A DNA stretch of 64,000 bases from Nemertoderma westbladi (Eukaryota; Xenacoelomorpha; Nemertodermatida; Nemertodermatidae), in NCBI GenBank assembly GCA_032718475.1, contig JAUCBJ010006511.1:1-64000 (forward strand), given 5' to 3'. The translations under genes and the position numbers were made by a program. Positions within the stretch are counted from its first letter, which is position 1. Each line of letters starts with the position of its first letter. Positions 1-10,054 of the stretch are shown piece after piece. The notes beneath the pieces are model-generated. The model was not told the origin of the DNA, did no database searches, and was given only the letters and a program-made list of their open reading frames with translations.

Positions 1-775
1 AAACGTATGACGTACGAATGTGTAAACGACATAAAAAGATTACCCAAGGTTTGACACTGTATTATCACCTCTTACATATTGGTTTATTTTTGTATAATTT
101 TACTTGATTACTCGAAATTATATTTAAGTAGATATTAAGTTGATTATAGATACTGGGGGGGGGGGGGGGGGGGGGGCTTAATATGCAAATCCTCTCTCTC
201 TCGGTGAATTGATAATGTTAATTATTAATAATTAAATTAAGAGAAAGCACCCCAGGTTAAAGAGACATCAAAACGTTATTCTAATCAGAACAATAAACGA
301 AAGTCAACAGCATAAGTCACAGTTTGTTGTTATATAATGAAATCTGAAATCTGCAGTTCTTTGCGACGCTTTCTTCCTGGAGAGGGTTGAATTAGGATTG
401 CCAGGAGTCCACCACTATCTACACAGACCTGCAAATATCACTAACACCCCAATGTTTCTGTACCAACATGCATATTATTGCTTGACAAGAAACGGAGTGT
501 CTACAGCAATGAATGCATATAAAAGCAAAACACAACATCCTATTCAAACCAAAAATGCATTCAAAGGTATTTGACAGTTGAACACAAAATATCGTCGTAT
601 TATCTTTGTAATATTTAATTATTGCATCATTGTAGTATATATAAATAATCGAAATAAAAAATAACAAATTGCTAATCTACATGCAAGTATTATGGACAGC
701 CCAACTGGAAATATTTGTCATACCAGTTAGTCAACATAATAATTATTATGGATATTATATTATGTTACAGTTAGT
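1..775. other. AT-rich intergenic DNA with a poly-G run
   Basis: No gene is recognised here. The stretch lies 3' of the minus-strand ATF7IP-like gene and is AT-rich. A run of 22 G occupies 155-176. A TTTATT at about 83-88 reads AATAAA on the minus strand and could be a distant poly(A) signal for that gene, but it is about 690 bases beyond the stop codon, so this is weak. Confidence 0.5.
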
Positions 776-2824
776 CTAGGAATAAAGTGCCTCATCAGTA
801 CTTACTGGATTAGAAAATGACCCTTCAATGTCATCGCCTGTCACACCTCTAACAATAAAATAAAATGTCTTCCCATTAAAGTTATGAGTCAAAGTGCAAG
901 CCATTGGCAACGGAAGTGCATTAATCGTATCAACCAGAGTCCATTTAGGAACATTACGCCTGAAACCAGAGGTAGAATGAGACCATAATTGATAATGTGT
1001 GATACCGTTATGGCTGTATGAGTCCATGTTCCATTTGACAATGAGGCCTTCTGTCGTCCATCTCACAGTGAGAACGGGTTTTGGAGGGCGTTGGCGGCAG
1101 GCGATACTACGCGAATGGGCGCCGGGTAATTCGGGTAGAAGGGCCGGTACACTGTTAACAGACGAGTCGGTAGTAGATTCCGTCGAGCTGGTTTGAGATC
1201 GCGAGCTCGGACCAGCGTTCATCGCGGCAGTGAGTATACCTTTACGACGTTCCTCGTAGCAGGCCAGTTGCTCCATAATAGCACCACGGACCGCAGAAAT
1301 GCGCTCAACGTAAGCAGAAGGTGAGTAAGAACTTGGAAATTCCTTGACTGTATTTTCGCAACGAATAGCAAGTTTTACATGCCTCTTAGAATCAGCAATC
1401 CTCGCACTTATACCCTCCACCGTATTCGGAATCATGGCACCCTTATCAACAAACTCTTTCAATTGATCAAACAATCCAGAGAGCAGAGCGTCCGGGCCTT
1501 TGGCATCTGGGAAACTACCCGATTGCGTGGTATTGCCAAGTGGGGTGGAAGTTGATTGGATGATAGGTGCTTGTGTTAGGTTCATACTGGAATTCCGTGA
1601 AGATTGGGCGGTAGTAACTTGTGGCGGTGAAGATGCGGAAAGATACACAGAGTTGCCTGATCTAACCGGCATTGTAAACCTTGTCTGAGTCGGAGAGGTT
1701 AAGGTGGATAAACCGGGTCGAATTAGACGAGAACTGATATTGGATAATCGAGGGTTAGCAGAGGCAGAAAATTGGGGATTTACCGCCTGTATGCTAGAGG
1801 AAGTAGGGGTAGGTAGGAGCGGTTGGTGAGCAGTTAAGTTTGTACTACTTTTAGGGGTGGGTAACAGGGGTTGGTGACCAGTGGAGTTTGTTAATTGTTT
1901 TATTGATTCAAGAGCACCATTGGAAGGATAACCATAGTGTTTTTCTTGGTAATGTTTATCTATGTATAATGGACTATGGAGTTGCATTTTTGGTGATCTA
2001 GTAATGATAGATGCGCCTTGTTGCGAGAATTCTTGTTTAAGTGGGGCACATTGAGGACGCTGAGTGGGACTCACTGGGAACAGGTTCTGCTTTACTGAAA
2101 TACTAGTACCCGGCACTGGTGGACTACCTGCCAGTCTGGCATGATTGGCAATAAATTCATTATCATCACCAGCACTGATATTATCAGTATTTACAACCTT
2201 CTTGTCGGACGAGGTGACGACAGTTTCATCTTGTAGTACTTGATTAAGTATACCGAAACTACAATCCTCTTTTTTAGGAGTTAAGCAAGTTTCTGGGATG
2301 GTTTCGTTTATTTCATGCTGCGCAACCGATCGTTCGGTAATGTAGAGGTCGCATTGTGACGATTTGGTAAGTGTCTTCGTACGCGCAAGCAGCCGGGAAT
2401 CTTGCATTATCAACATATTCAATGTTTTCTCACGAATAGTTGCCCCCCTTTGCTTGTACATTTGTATTTGGCTTTGAACCTGTTTTATAAACTGTAATGA
2501 ACGGTGTATCTTAAGAGAAGGATTCAATGCATTGTGAATGGTGTAAGGTGGCCGTTTCATGTTTGACATTTCATTCCCCTTTGGAGTTGTAAGCATACCC
2601 TTACTCACACGAGAATCTTTATATCGTTTTGCGAGACTGGAAATAGGGCTGCGGATTCTTTTGTTGGTGGTGTTACTTGGTTTTGCAGATATACAGTTCC
2701 CTCCAGTTCTCGCAACACTAGGCCGAGTCATACGATTGTTATCGATCTTCTTTTCAGAGACTGAATTAGTTGGGAGGTTTCTTATAGGGAGTGGATCTCC
2801 TATGGATGGTTTCTGGTTGGGCAT
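776..2824 (-). CDS. ATF7IP: ATF7IP-like protein 1 (SETDB1 cofactor family), intronless
   Basis: A 682-codon uninterrupted frame from ATG at 2824 to TAG at 776. The C-terminus (about residues 578-680) is a fibronectin type III domain with the ATF7IP hallmark ALPLPMACTLT followed by the FYF..R.V strand. In known family members this domain binds MBD1-type partners, and the protein stabilises the H3K9 methyltransferase SETDB1 in the nucleus (Windei/Eggless in Drosophila). A helical block (about 445-530, starting DALLSGLFDQLKEFVDKG) and an N-terminal block (about 105-160) are shared with the second copy at 26975-29815. The linker is Ser/Thr/Pro-rich and low complexity. Human ATF7IP is longer and multi-exonic, so the single exon suggests a retrogene or an intron-poor lineage. 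A donor-like CCA|GTAAGT lies just before the stop, so a further 3' exon cannot be excluded. Family assignment rests on the FN3 motif; function is inferred. Confidence 0.75.
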   Translation of the reverse strand: MPNQKPSIGDPLPIRNLPTNSVSEKKIDNNRMTRPSVARTGGNCISAKPSNTTNKRIRSPISSLAKRYKDSRVSKGMLTTPKGNEMSNMKRPPYTIHNALNPSLKIHRSLQFIKQVQSQIQMYKQRGATIREKTLNMLIMQDSRLLARTKTLTKSSQCDLYITERSVAQHEINETIPETCLTPKKEDCSFGILNQVLQDETVVTSSDKKVVNTDNISAGDDNEFIANHARLAGSPPVPGTSISVKQNLFPVSPTQRPQCAPLKQEFSQQGASIITRSPKMQLHSPLYIDKHYQEKHYGYPSNGALESIKQLTNSTGHQPLLPTPKSSTNLTAHQPLLPTPTSSSIQAVNPQFSASANPRLSNISSRLIRPGLSTLTSPTQTRFTMPVRSGNSVYLSASSPPQVTTAQSSRNSSMNLTQAPIIQSTSTPLGNTTQSGSFPDAKGPDALLSGLFDQLKEFVDKGAMIPNTVEGISARIADSKRHVKLAIRCENTVKEFPSSYSPSAYVERISAVRGAIMEQLACYEERRKGILTAAMNAGPSSRSQTSSTESTTDSSVNSVPALLPELPGAHSRSIACRQRPPKPVLTVRWTTEGLIVKWNMDSYSHNGITHYQLWSHSTSGFRRNVPKWTLVDTINALPLPMACTLTHNFNGKTFYFIVRGVTGDDIEGSFSNPVSTDEALYS

Positions 2825-4130
2825 GTTGCTTTGACTGGGTGTAGGGTTATTATGATATGGGTAGGCCTATTGGATATTGCTGTTATGGTTAATGACTTGC
2901 AATCTCGGTATCTGTTTCACTTTACTGTGAGTGTAGCACTGTAGCAGCATCAATTCAGCCAAGATGAACTAGCAGTAAGTCAATCCAGAGTCAAACTGAT
3001 GACTTGACCATGACTGTGCTGTACATTAAGCCATAAATGCAAATTACAAGTTCAACAAAGGAAGATACCGGTAGTCAATAATGTAAAACTTATATTTAAA
3101 AATATAATAATCTTCTTCCAGATTACCTGCCTCTGTTATATATAATTTGGGGTTGGAAGATTTCTGGATTTATTAAGTTATATAAACTAACACCCTGACA
3201 GCCTGACTAATTAGTAGATAGATAGATAACTATCCCTACTGAAAAGCATATAAAGTACAGTACATAGGCAGATAGGCCTAGCCATAAAGAATTTTTCTGG
3301 TAGGCTACCATTGGCAAAGGTAGGACTAAGAACATCTGCCTAGAGTGGCACTTTACTACCGGTACCTATTTAAAACCAATTACTGAATTATCTCAGAATT
3401 ACATTTTTCATTTTTAAATCACTACCGGTACTCTTTAGGTTAGGCTCATTCGAAAGGGTTTCGGCAGTTCTTTAACATTTATCTTATAGAATTTCTAAAA
3501 AATATATATATTTCATGCTCATGCAATACCGGTAGCTGATTTTAATCAAGATAATTACCGACAGACCGGTATAATTAGGACTATATCAGTATATACCGGT
3601 ATAAGCATAATTCAGTACCTACAGTACTACCACAGTCAGACAGTACCGGTAATTAATTAATTTAATTAGAATTAACTAGGCCTAATTAAAAATTCTATAA
3701 GATAAATTTTGTAGAGTCAATCGTGCTGAATCCAAAAAAAAATGTTTTCAAGCAATTTGGACCACGATTGAGGGACTACTAGTGTTTTTAGTTAAATATC
3801 AATTCCACCGCCAGCCAGCAACTGTAGAATCTCAAATAATTGCTCTACCTACGACAGTACGATCTACACAGTCTGACAGTAGTACAAAAAATATTATATT
3901 GATTAATTAATTACTGAATTAATTAATAGCTGACAAACAGTGTTTATGATCAAGAAAAGATAAGGCAAAGTTGCCCCATTTTACGGTACATTCAGACATT
4001 CACTAAAAAACCTATTTTTGATGAAATTTTTAAAAGTAGGTGATTTAAAAAACCTAGGTGCTAAAAATCCTACTTTGCCAGCCCTGCTACTGCAGTACTG
4101 AGCACTGACCTACGTATATCTGTATATAGG
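2825..4130. other. 5' flank of ATF7IP-like gene 1, rich in ACCGGT palindromes
   Basis: No coding potential is seen. This is the upstream side of the minus-strand gene, so its promoter should lie near 2825-3200, but I find no convincing TATA box or initiator. The palindrome ACCGGT recurs from about 3060 to 3650, mostly as TACCGGTA, mixed with AATTAATT runs. Confidence 0.4.
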
Positions 4131-4203
4131 TACAGTAACGCTTTCAAATAACGTTCTATTGGATCCTAATACAGTAAATAGGAACCTAATAGGAAATAAA
4201 TAA
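4131..4203. repeat. Inverted-repeat arm matching 11,938-12,004
   Basis: About 70 bases beginning TACAGTAACGCTTTCAAATA match the reverse complement of 11,938-12,004 with a few mismatches and short indels. Both arms carry the motif ATTGGATCCTAATAC. The arms bracket 7.9 kb of nested mobile DNA. They may be terminal inverted repeats of an old DNA transposon or two inverted copies of a short repeat. No target duplication was recognised. Confidence 0.45.
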
Positions 4204-4227
4204 CCTTTAGGAAATCACTTGGAATTT

Positions 4228-6056
4228 GCCTAATGTACGGGCTAATAAACGAACAGGTTGATGCCATCAATGATACCGACGACAGCAGGCAATCATCCCA
4301 GGCATGGAAATCGATCAACTTGCTTACTGGGCGGAAAAGCCAACCAACCACCAAGGATAAGGCAGAATCACCAGCCAATCGCCTCAATGGTTGGAAGGCC
4401 CACTTTGAAAAGCTCCTCAATAATGACAGGGTATTGCCTGATAACTTTATAGAAGTAAAAGTGTCTGAGTCTGTACTCCCAGATATTCCCATTGGCAATA
4501 TCTCCTTTGCAGAAGTGAAGGCTGCTGCAAAGAGCATTAAGACCAATCGTGCCAGTGGAGTAGATGGTGTTCCCCCTGAGGTCTTTAAAATACCTGAGTG
4601 TTTAAAGCCCATTCTATCCCATCATAGTAGACATGTACCGAACAACAAGAGTCCCCCAAGAAATGAAAACAAATAAGTTGGTGCCAGTTCCCAAGAAGGG
4701 CAACCTAACACTCTATGGTTCTTTTCGGGGAATCCCATTGATCTCGATTGCGGCAAAGCTATACAATAGTATTCTATTAAATCGCATCAGGGATCCCATT
4801 GAGAGACTGCTCCGTGGAAATCAGAATGGGTTCCGTAAAGGTCGTGGGACCATGGAATCCATTTTGGCACTTAGAAGGATGATTGAAGAGTTATCAAAAA
4901 AGAAAGACAGGCATCTGGCTGTTATATTTGTTGAGTTCTTCAAGGCCTTTGATTCAGTCTCCCGCTCATGTATGTTCAGCATACTTTCATTATATGAGAT
5001 TCCTGATGAAATTATTGCAGCAATCAGATCAGTATACGATGGTTCGACAACATTTGTGTCTACTGTTGATGGTACTTGATGATACTTGCACCATTCTTGT
5101 TCATCATTGTGGTTGACTATGTTCTACGCATATCCTTAGATCATCATAATGATGATGGGGTGATGATAACTCCTCCTACTGGCTCCAGAAGTCGAAGAAA
5201 TCCTGCCAAGTACCTAACTGATCTAGACTTTGCTGATGACTTAGGAGTACTATCAGAATCACTAGGCCTAGAGGGAGCCCAACGGCTCCTCAGCTCATTA
5301 GAACATGCTGCTTCTAGTGTTGGTCTTTTTATTAACTCCAGAAAGACCAAAATTTTGACAGTTAACTTTGAAAGTTCTCAGCAAGTCTCTGATCGGATGA
5401 GCATAAGCTCAAAGGATGGTATGCTTGAGCATGTGGACGACTTCTGTTACCTGGGATTATGGATCCGGAAGTCAGGTGAGGACCTTCGAATACGTAAGGG
5501 AAAGGCATGGGCAGCCTTGAATAGGCTTTCCAGGATTTGGAAGTCACCGAGATTAATCGGAAACTTAAGGTCCGATTATTTAGAGCAGCAGTAGTTCCAG
5601 TACTTCTCTATGGGAGTCCATGCTGGGCTCTAACTGCTGAGGACACCAAATCTCTGGATGGCACATTCACAAGAATGCTACGCCGGGTTCATTGTGTCAA
5701 GTACAATGCACACATCTCCAACCAGACACTATATAACATTGGAGGTGTCTCATTGGTTCCCCCAAGCTTGACAATAGAACAAAATCGCCTCCGCTTTGCA
5801 GGACATTGCTTTCGCCGTGAGGACCAGCCAGTGCATAATCTTGTACTTTGGCATTGGCAACCTCATGGAGTGAATAAGCATGGTGGGCAGCCCATGACTT
5901 TCTTGAGACGCATCTTAAAGGACACCGGCCTTGAAGATGCGGATGATCTAGCAAATGTCATGGGTGATAGGGAGTTGTGGCGGCGCAATTTTGTCGACAA
6001 GCCAGCACAGCATTCTTAAAAATGCAGCTGCAATGCAGCATGCCGATACTAGTAGT
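4228..6056 (+). pseudogene. RTE-like LINE copy 1 (family A), 5'-truncated and broken
   Basis: A degenerate copy of the LINE at 53,161-55,319, apparently more than 90% identical. Pieces of the reverse transcriptase are recognisable: the ASGVDGVPPEVFK block, the PVPKKGNL fingers region, QNGFRKGRGT, the catalytic FADD near 5,230 and the C-terminal FAGHCFRRED block. Against copy 2 there is a frameshift near 4,612 and a deletion of about 40 bases near 5,073 that removes the conserved LQGDT segment. Further frame breaks lie near 5,270 and 5,560. The frame ends at 6,019 and the element ends in a short (TAG)n tail at about 6,056. The endonuclease domain is missing. RTE-like is my best clade guess from the RT blocks. 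Confidence 0.85.
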
Positions 6057-6194
6057 AGTACTGCCTAATGTAAGTCTACCTAGAGCGCCTAAATATCAAA
6101 GTTTAGAAGTGTCTGTCAATCAACCTCCTGGGATAGCTGAAAGTAGTAAAGAGAGCCAGCCCTGTATGGAATCCATCCAAAAGAGGTAGAATTA

Positions 6195-6272
6195 TATGTC
6201 AGATGCCGTCCGATCCGATGCAATTCAGCAATTATTCTAGCTACAACTGTCAGACTGTACAAGCCTAGCTGC
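6195..6272. repeat. Inverted-repeat arm matching 9,681-9,776
   Basis: The reverse complement of this segment is found at 9,681-9,776, including GCAGCTAGGCTTGTACAGTC and a GGATCGGA...GGCATCTGAC block. In the right copy the GATCG unit is expanded and about 8 bases are inserted. The spacer is 3.4 kb and holds a SINE, a minisatellite and the mutase fragment. A related motif (GATCTGATCTGACGGTATCTGAT) forms the ends of the 16.8-18.2 kb element. Confidence 0.5.
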
Positions 6273-7370
6273 TTAGGCCTACTTCTGTTTTGCCTATCAC
6301 AGTTTCTCTAACGCAATATCCCTTTAATTGAATATCAGAATATTCCACCTATCCTTGCGGTGTTTTATTTAATTAATATAGGGCATAATAAATTAGTAGA
6401 GGAGCTAGATCTGAAAACTGATTATACCGCGGTTATACGGCTGTACGGCGCCTACACTTTTCTTTACTGCAATGAAAGCCGGTGTATAGCTGTATAGTCT
6501 GATAGTACCCGGCTGCGTAGGGTTCCAGGACGAAGGTCAGAAAAAAAAGCACTACTGTATGGCCACTTTTCGACCGTCGACACAAAGCCGCAACGAAGTT
6601 ATTATGGGACAGGATGGTGATGCTCGGTAGACAGTGGCGGTTCTAGGGGGAGGGGGGGGGGGCAAGGGGGCATCTGCCCCTCCCCAGGTATCTTGGGGGG
6701 GGGGGGGGGGCTTGCCCCCTCCCTAGCAGTTTCTCAACACACAATATCCGGGTAAATCTTTTCGACCTACGCGTAGTTTGTAATTTCCATTCCTGTCATT
6801 TACCGGTAGGGCCAGACTTACTGCCTTTTTAACAACTACGCGTAGGTGTTTTAAAACTAAGCGTAGGTAAAATAAGGTCGGATCGGTTTCATAAAAACAA
6901 GTACAACATAAAATCGTGGTAGACAATTAGTCTTCCCCTCCCACTTGTCAAACGGGTAGAATATTAAATATATCCTCCCTCTCGTGAAGAAAGGCAATAA
7001 TTGGCAATGAGAATCAATAGAACCGTCGACCGACTGTATTTCCTTATAAACCTTTCTTTAACTCTAAACATTATAACACATTATTGCGCGCGCATCACAT
7101 TAAGTGAAGCTAAAGAATATAAACAGTAGTAGCAAATACAACTATATGGAGTTTACAGGTATATGAGACATTTCTTTTGAAAGCGCTTGATGGGTGTATA
7201 CACTGTCAATGTGTTCTATTGAATATACAGTATTGTCTTATTTTAGTACTGAACCGATTGCAATATGTAGGCCTACTACAGTAACATCGTAACCAATATC
7301 CCTTTAATTGAAAATACTGATTATACCGCGGTTATACGGATAGTAGTCCCCATATTTTCCATTAATAGAA
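6273..7370. other. Non-coding stretch with repeated 6.3/7.3 kb segment and a G-rich transposon-like end
   Basis: No gene is seen. The segment AATATCCCTTTAATTGAA plus GATTATACCGCGGTTATACGG occurs at 6,317-6,445 and again, with the middle deleted, at 7,297-7,345. At 6,631-6,722 the sequence CAGTGGCGGTTCTAG is followed by G runs (6,652-6,662 and 6,695-6,710) and TGCCCCTCCCC. This resembles a known style of DNA-transposon terminus, but I do not find a partner end in the window. Confidence 0.4.
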
Positions 7371-7582
7371 CAAGTACACAGAAGCCAGAGGCAACTCGAA
7401 GCCCCTCTTTCTACCCGAGGAGGGTAGGGATGGGCGCTATTCCTATCCCATTGAGTAACTCAACTTGTCCTCCATCAACCGCGACCCCAGTGGATTAAAG
7501 GAAGAGTGGGCCCTGGCAGGGCTCGAACCTTCAACCAATAGACTGTAAACCCAACATTTAATCAACTGGAATATCCTGCCTT
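7371..7582 (-). mobile_element. tRNA-derived SINE (second type)
   Basis: Read on the minus strand from 7,580, the first 66 bases fold like a tRNA. GGCAGG pairs with CCTGCC at the acceptor stem and the B box reads GGTTCGAGCCC. The unrelated body continues to about 7,371. RNA polymerase III would transcribe such an element from the internal A and B boxes. I found no second copy in the window, so the 3' border is approximate. A lone decayed tRNA pseudogene is the alternative. Confidence 0.5.
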
Positions 7583-7787
7583 ATATTATATGAAGTTCCG
7601 GTATATTTATAGAAATAATGTTATGCATAATTATGATGAACTCTACCTAAGATAAGATATAAATGAGGAATACTTCCGATATAATACAATGCACAATAAA
7701 AAATGAAATACGGACAATACAGAGATAATACAGAGATTCCTAATTTTATTTATAACTGGCAACGTATATTAATTATTATGGGTAGAA

Positions 7788-8060
7788 TTATGGGTACATT
7801 GTAGGTACAAAACAGCACAACTTGGTACATTGTAGCATTGTAGGTACAAAACAGCATAACTTGGTACATTGTAGGTACAAAACAGCACAACTTGGTACAT
7901 TGTAGGTACAAAACAGCTTAACTTGGTACATTGTAGGTACAAAACAGCACAACTTGGTACATTGTAGGTACAAAACAGCATAACTTGGTACATTGTAGGT
8001 ACAAAACAGCATAACTTGGTACATTGTAGGTACAAAGCAGTAGATAACTTGGTACATAAT
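7788..8060. repeat. 31-bp minisatellite
   Basis: About eight head-to-tail copies of a 31-base unit built on GGTACATTGTAGGTACAAAA. The first copy or two carry small rearrangements. Because 31 is not a multiple of three, overlapping frames stay open and give repetitive Tyr/Cys/Val-rich translations of 88-89 codons on the minus strand. These are artefacts, not proteins. Confidence 0.9.
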
Positions 8061-8420
8061 ACTTTAAGGAGAGTTTAGAATGGGTCCAAATTCATTGATT
8101 AATAGTAATCGCTCCTCTGAAGTAAGGCTTTCTAAGAAAAAAGGCTCATAAGTGAAGACGTCACAAAGCTTATATCCACGGAGCGATGCCATACTCATTG
8201 TGGTACTATGTCGTTCCAAACATCTCAGTCTTGGACAAAATGAAAAATTCCTTTTACCTTTTCCTTTCTCGCCCCCCAGGTTGATCACTCCTGATATATT
8301 AATGTATATATGGCCTAGTGGTATAATTGAATGACATTGAACTCCAGCACATTTCAATTCCTGTGCTGTCTCCCTACATAGTTTCCATGTTTGTTTGTAA
8401 AGTTATTTAATTATTATTAG
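8061..8420. other. No recognised feature
   Basis: A 97-codon minus-strand frame (8,064-8,357) has no recognisable domain and starts at the border of the minisatellite. I do not support it as a gene. Nothing else is seen. Confidence 0.3.
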
Positions 8421-8463
8421 ATAAGTTTCAGTGTTCCACATTCCGCTTTAAGTTGTTCCGCAT

Positions 8464-9466
8464 TCAGTTGTTCCCGCGTTCCGCCACTCTCCGAGCGACG
8501 AGTTCCACAACATCCGTCGCTGCGTCCGGAATTCGAGTCCCTGGACCGAATATCGCGCTGACCCCGGCCGCCCGGAGCTCGGGATAGTCGTCGGGGGGGA
8601 CGACCCCTCCGACCACCACCAGGATATCCGGCCGTCCCATCCGCGCGAGCAGCCCAACCAACTCCGGTACCAACGTCCGGTGTCCGCACGCGAGACTTGA
8701 CACTCCGACGACGTGGACGTCCGAGTCGACCGCGTGGCGAGCGACTTCCTCCAGTGTGGTGAATAGCGGCCCGAGATCGACGTCGAACCCGAGATCTGCG
8801 AACCCGGAGGCGACGACTTTGGCGCCGCGGTCGTGTCCGTCCTGGCCGACGTGCGCCACGAGGATCCGGGGACGACGGCCCTCCGAGGCGAGGAACTCTT
8901 CGACGCGATCGATAACACGAGCCGCCTCCTCCCCGGAACCGAACTCCCCGATGTACGCGCCGGAGACTACAGTTAGGAACACTGGTCACTTTCTGGCTGA
9001 AGCTCAGCCAAATATTGTCCACATATTTACAGCCAGAAAGTGTCCGTGCAGCCACTATTTGTCCTTCACAGGCTGCGATTATATTTCCGGACATATTTTG
9101 GCCGTAACTCCACTAGTACTCAAAGCAGAAGCTGGGAACATTTTTATTTTTATAATATTATGATAGTTATCCCAACGATGAGATTCTAATTCTCAAATTA
9201 ATTTATACAGAATTTTATGGCGATTCTAATGGCATAATTTTTAGAATGCCAATGTTAAAATTTCACTGCCGGTTTTCAAATGAAATTTAGCATTGTTTTC
9301 TATGGAGAAATTTCACTCTGAGAGCGTTTTCCGCGGACACATTCTGGCTGTAAATTGGACATATTGTGACCAGTGTTCCTGACTGGACTATCCGGTCGGA
9401 TGCGGAATGCCGTCCGAACACCGACTCCATCGCGTCCGAGATCTCCCCGACGGTGGCGCGCTGTAG
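8464..9466 (-). pseudogene. MMUT: Methylmalonyl-CoA mutase C-terminal (B12-binding) fragment, split by a 416-bp TIR element
   Basis: Two minus-strand pieces, about 9,386-9,466 and 8,464-8,964, read as one continuous mutase C-terminus of about 195 residues. They start at RATVGEISDA and run through the cobalamin-binding fold with D-x-H-x-x-G (GQDGHDRG), SSLACGH, VVVGGV and FGPGTRIP to a natural TGA. Full enzymes have over 700 residues; the substrate-binding barrel is absent. The two parts are divided exactly by the element at 8,970-9,385 with a 5-bp duplication (GACTA), so the intact codons can be aligned across it. The duplication does not allow clean GT-AG removal in frame, so this is a broken gene and not an exon pair. 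The fragment is strikingly GC-rich, with G/C-ending codons, unlike its AT-rich surroundings and the ATF7IP-like genes. This suggests transfer from a GC-rich donor, although an unusual host copy is possible. Confidence 0.85.
8970..9385. mobile_element. Small TIR DNA transposon (MITE) inside the mutase fragment
   Basis: The ends are 20-base inverted repeats starting CAGT(T/C)AGGAACACTGGTC with one mismatch. Subterminal ACAGCCAGAA..GTGTCCG motifs are also mirrored. GACTA is duplicated at 8,965-8,969 and 9,386-9,390. Removing the element and one duplication restores an open mutase frame, which fixes both borders to the base. It has no coding capacity, so it must have moved with a transposase made elsewhere. 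A 5-bp target duplication fits some hAT-related or Transib-like groups; the superfamily is not assigned. Confidence 0.9.
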
Positions 9467-10054
9467 TATAGTAGTATACTGGTATAACTTGCAATAGGCC
9501 TATTACAGTATTACAGTACAGCCGGTCAGCCGTTAGCTGGTTAGGCTAGTCCAGTAGTCAGTACAGCAGTAACAGAGTAGGCCTAGGCAGTACTGCAGTA
9601 GGCGACTGACAACTGACAGGTGTTAGTGTTAGGACTACTGCAGTATCGGTAGTACAGTAGTAGGGACCTACTGCCAGACTGCAGCTAGGCTTGTACAGTC
9701 TTCAGTCTGACAGTTGTAGCTACAATAATTGCCGAAATGCATCGGATCGGATCGGATCGGACGGCATCTGACTATAAATGCACCCTACATCCAAAAAATG
9801 CGCCGGATAGTGGATAGTGCACCGACAGACCGACCAATTTTTATGCGTGCCGCGCGCCGATGCCATTTCGAAGAAAAACCCCGCGCCAACTATATTTTTA
9901 AGCGCGCCGATGCAATTTCGAAGCAACCCCGCACCAACTAAATTTTTAAGAGCGCCGCACATTGAAACAATTTTGAAGAGCGCCACGCCAATGCAAATTC
10001 AATTTTGTGGGAGTGTAAGAGTGTAACCAGTCTGTCAATGTCAGTACTGCTGTA
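9467..10054. other. Non-coding stretch with short palindromes and a GC-rich near-tandem repeat
   Basis: 9,467-9,680 is a dense run of CTGCAGTA/TACTGCAG palindromes. 9,681-9,776 is the inverted-repeat arm paired with 6,195-6,272 and contains (GATCG)4. 9,848-9,990 holds two to four degenerate tandem copies of a roughly 50-base unit containing GCGCCGATGC and a TTTCGAAG core. No gene is supported. Confidence 0.45.

Noticed and set aside
7769-8057. Two Cys/Tyr-rich frames of 88-89 codons
   Set aside because: Both are translations of the 31-bp minisatellite.
8417-9094. Arg-rich 225-codon and 156-codon minus-strand frames
   Set aside because: They are out-of-frame shadows of the GC-rich mutase fragment, which has the recognisable domain in the third frame.
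8970-9385. The insert in the mutase fragment as a spliceosomal intron
   Set aside because: It has transposon ends and a target duplication. Using the only GT-AG pair at the borders would shift the frame by one base.
8464-9466. Mutase fragment as bacterial contamination of the assembly
   Set aside because: It is bordered on both sides by host-like repeats and carries a TIR element with a proper target duplication. Chimeric assembly remains possible but is less likely.
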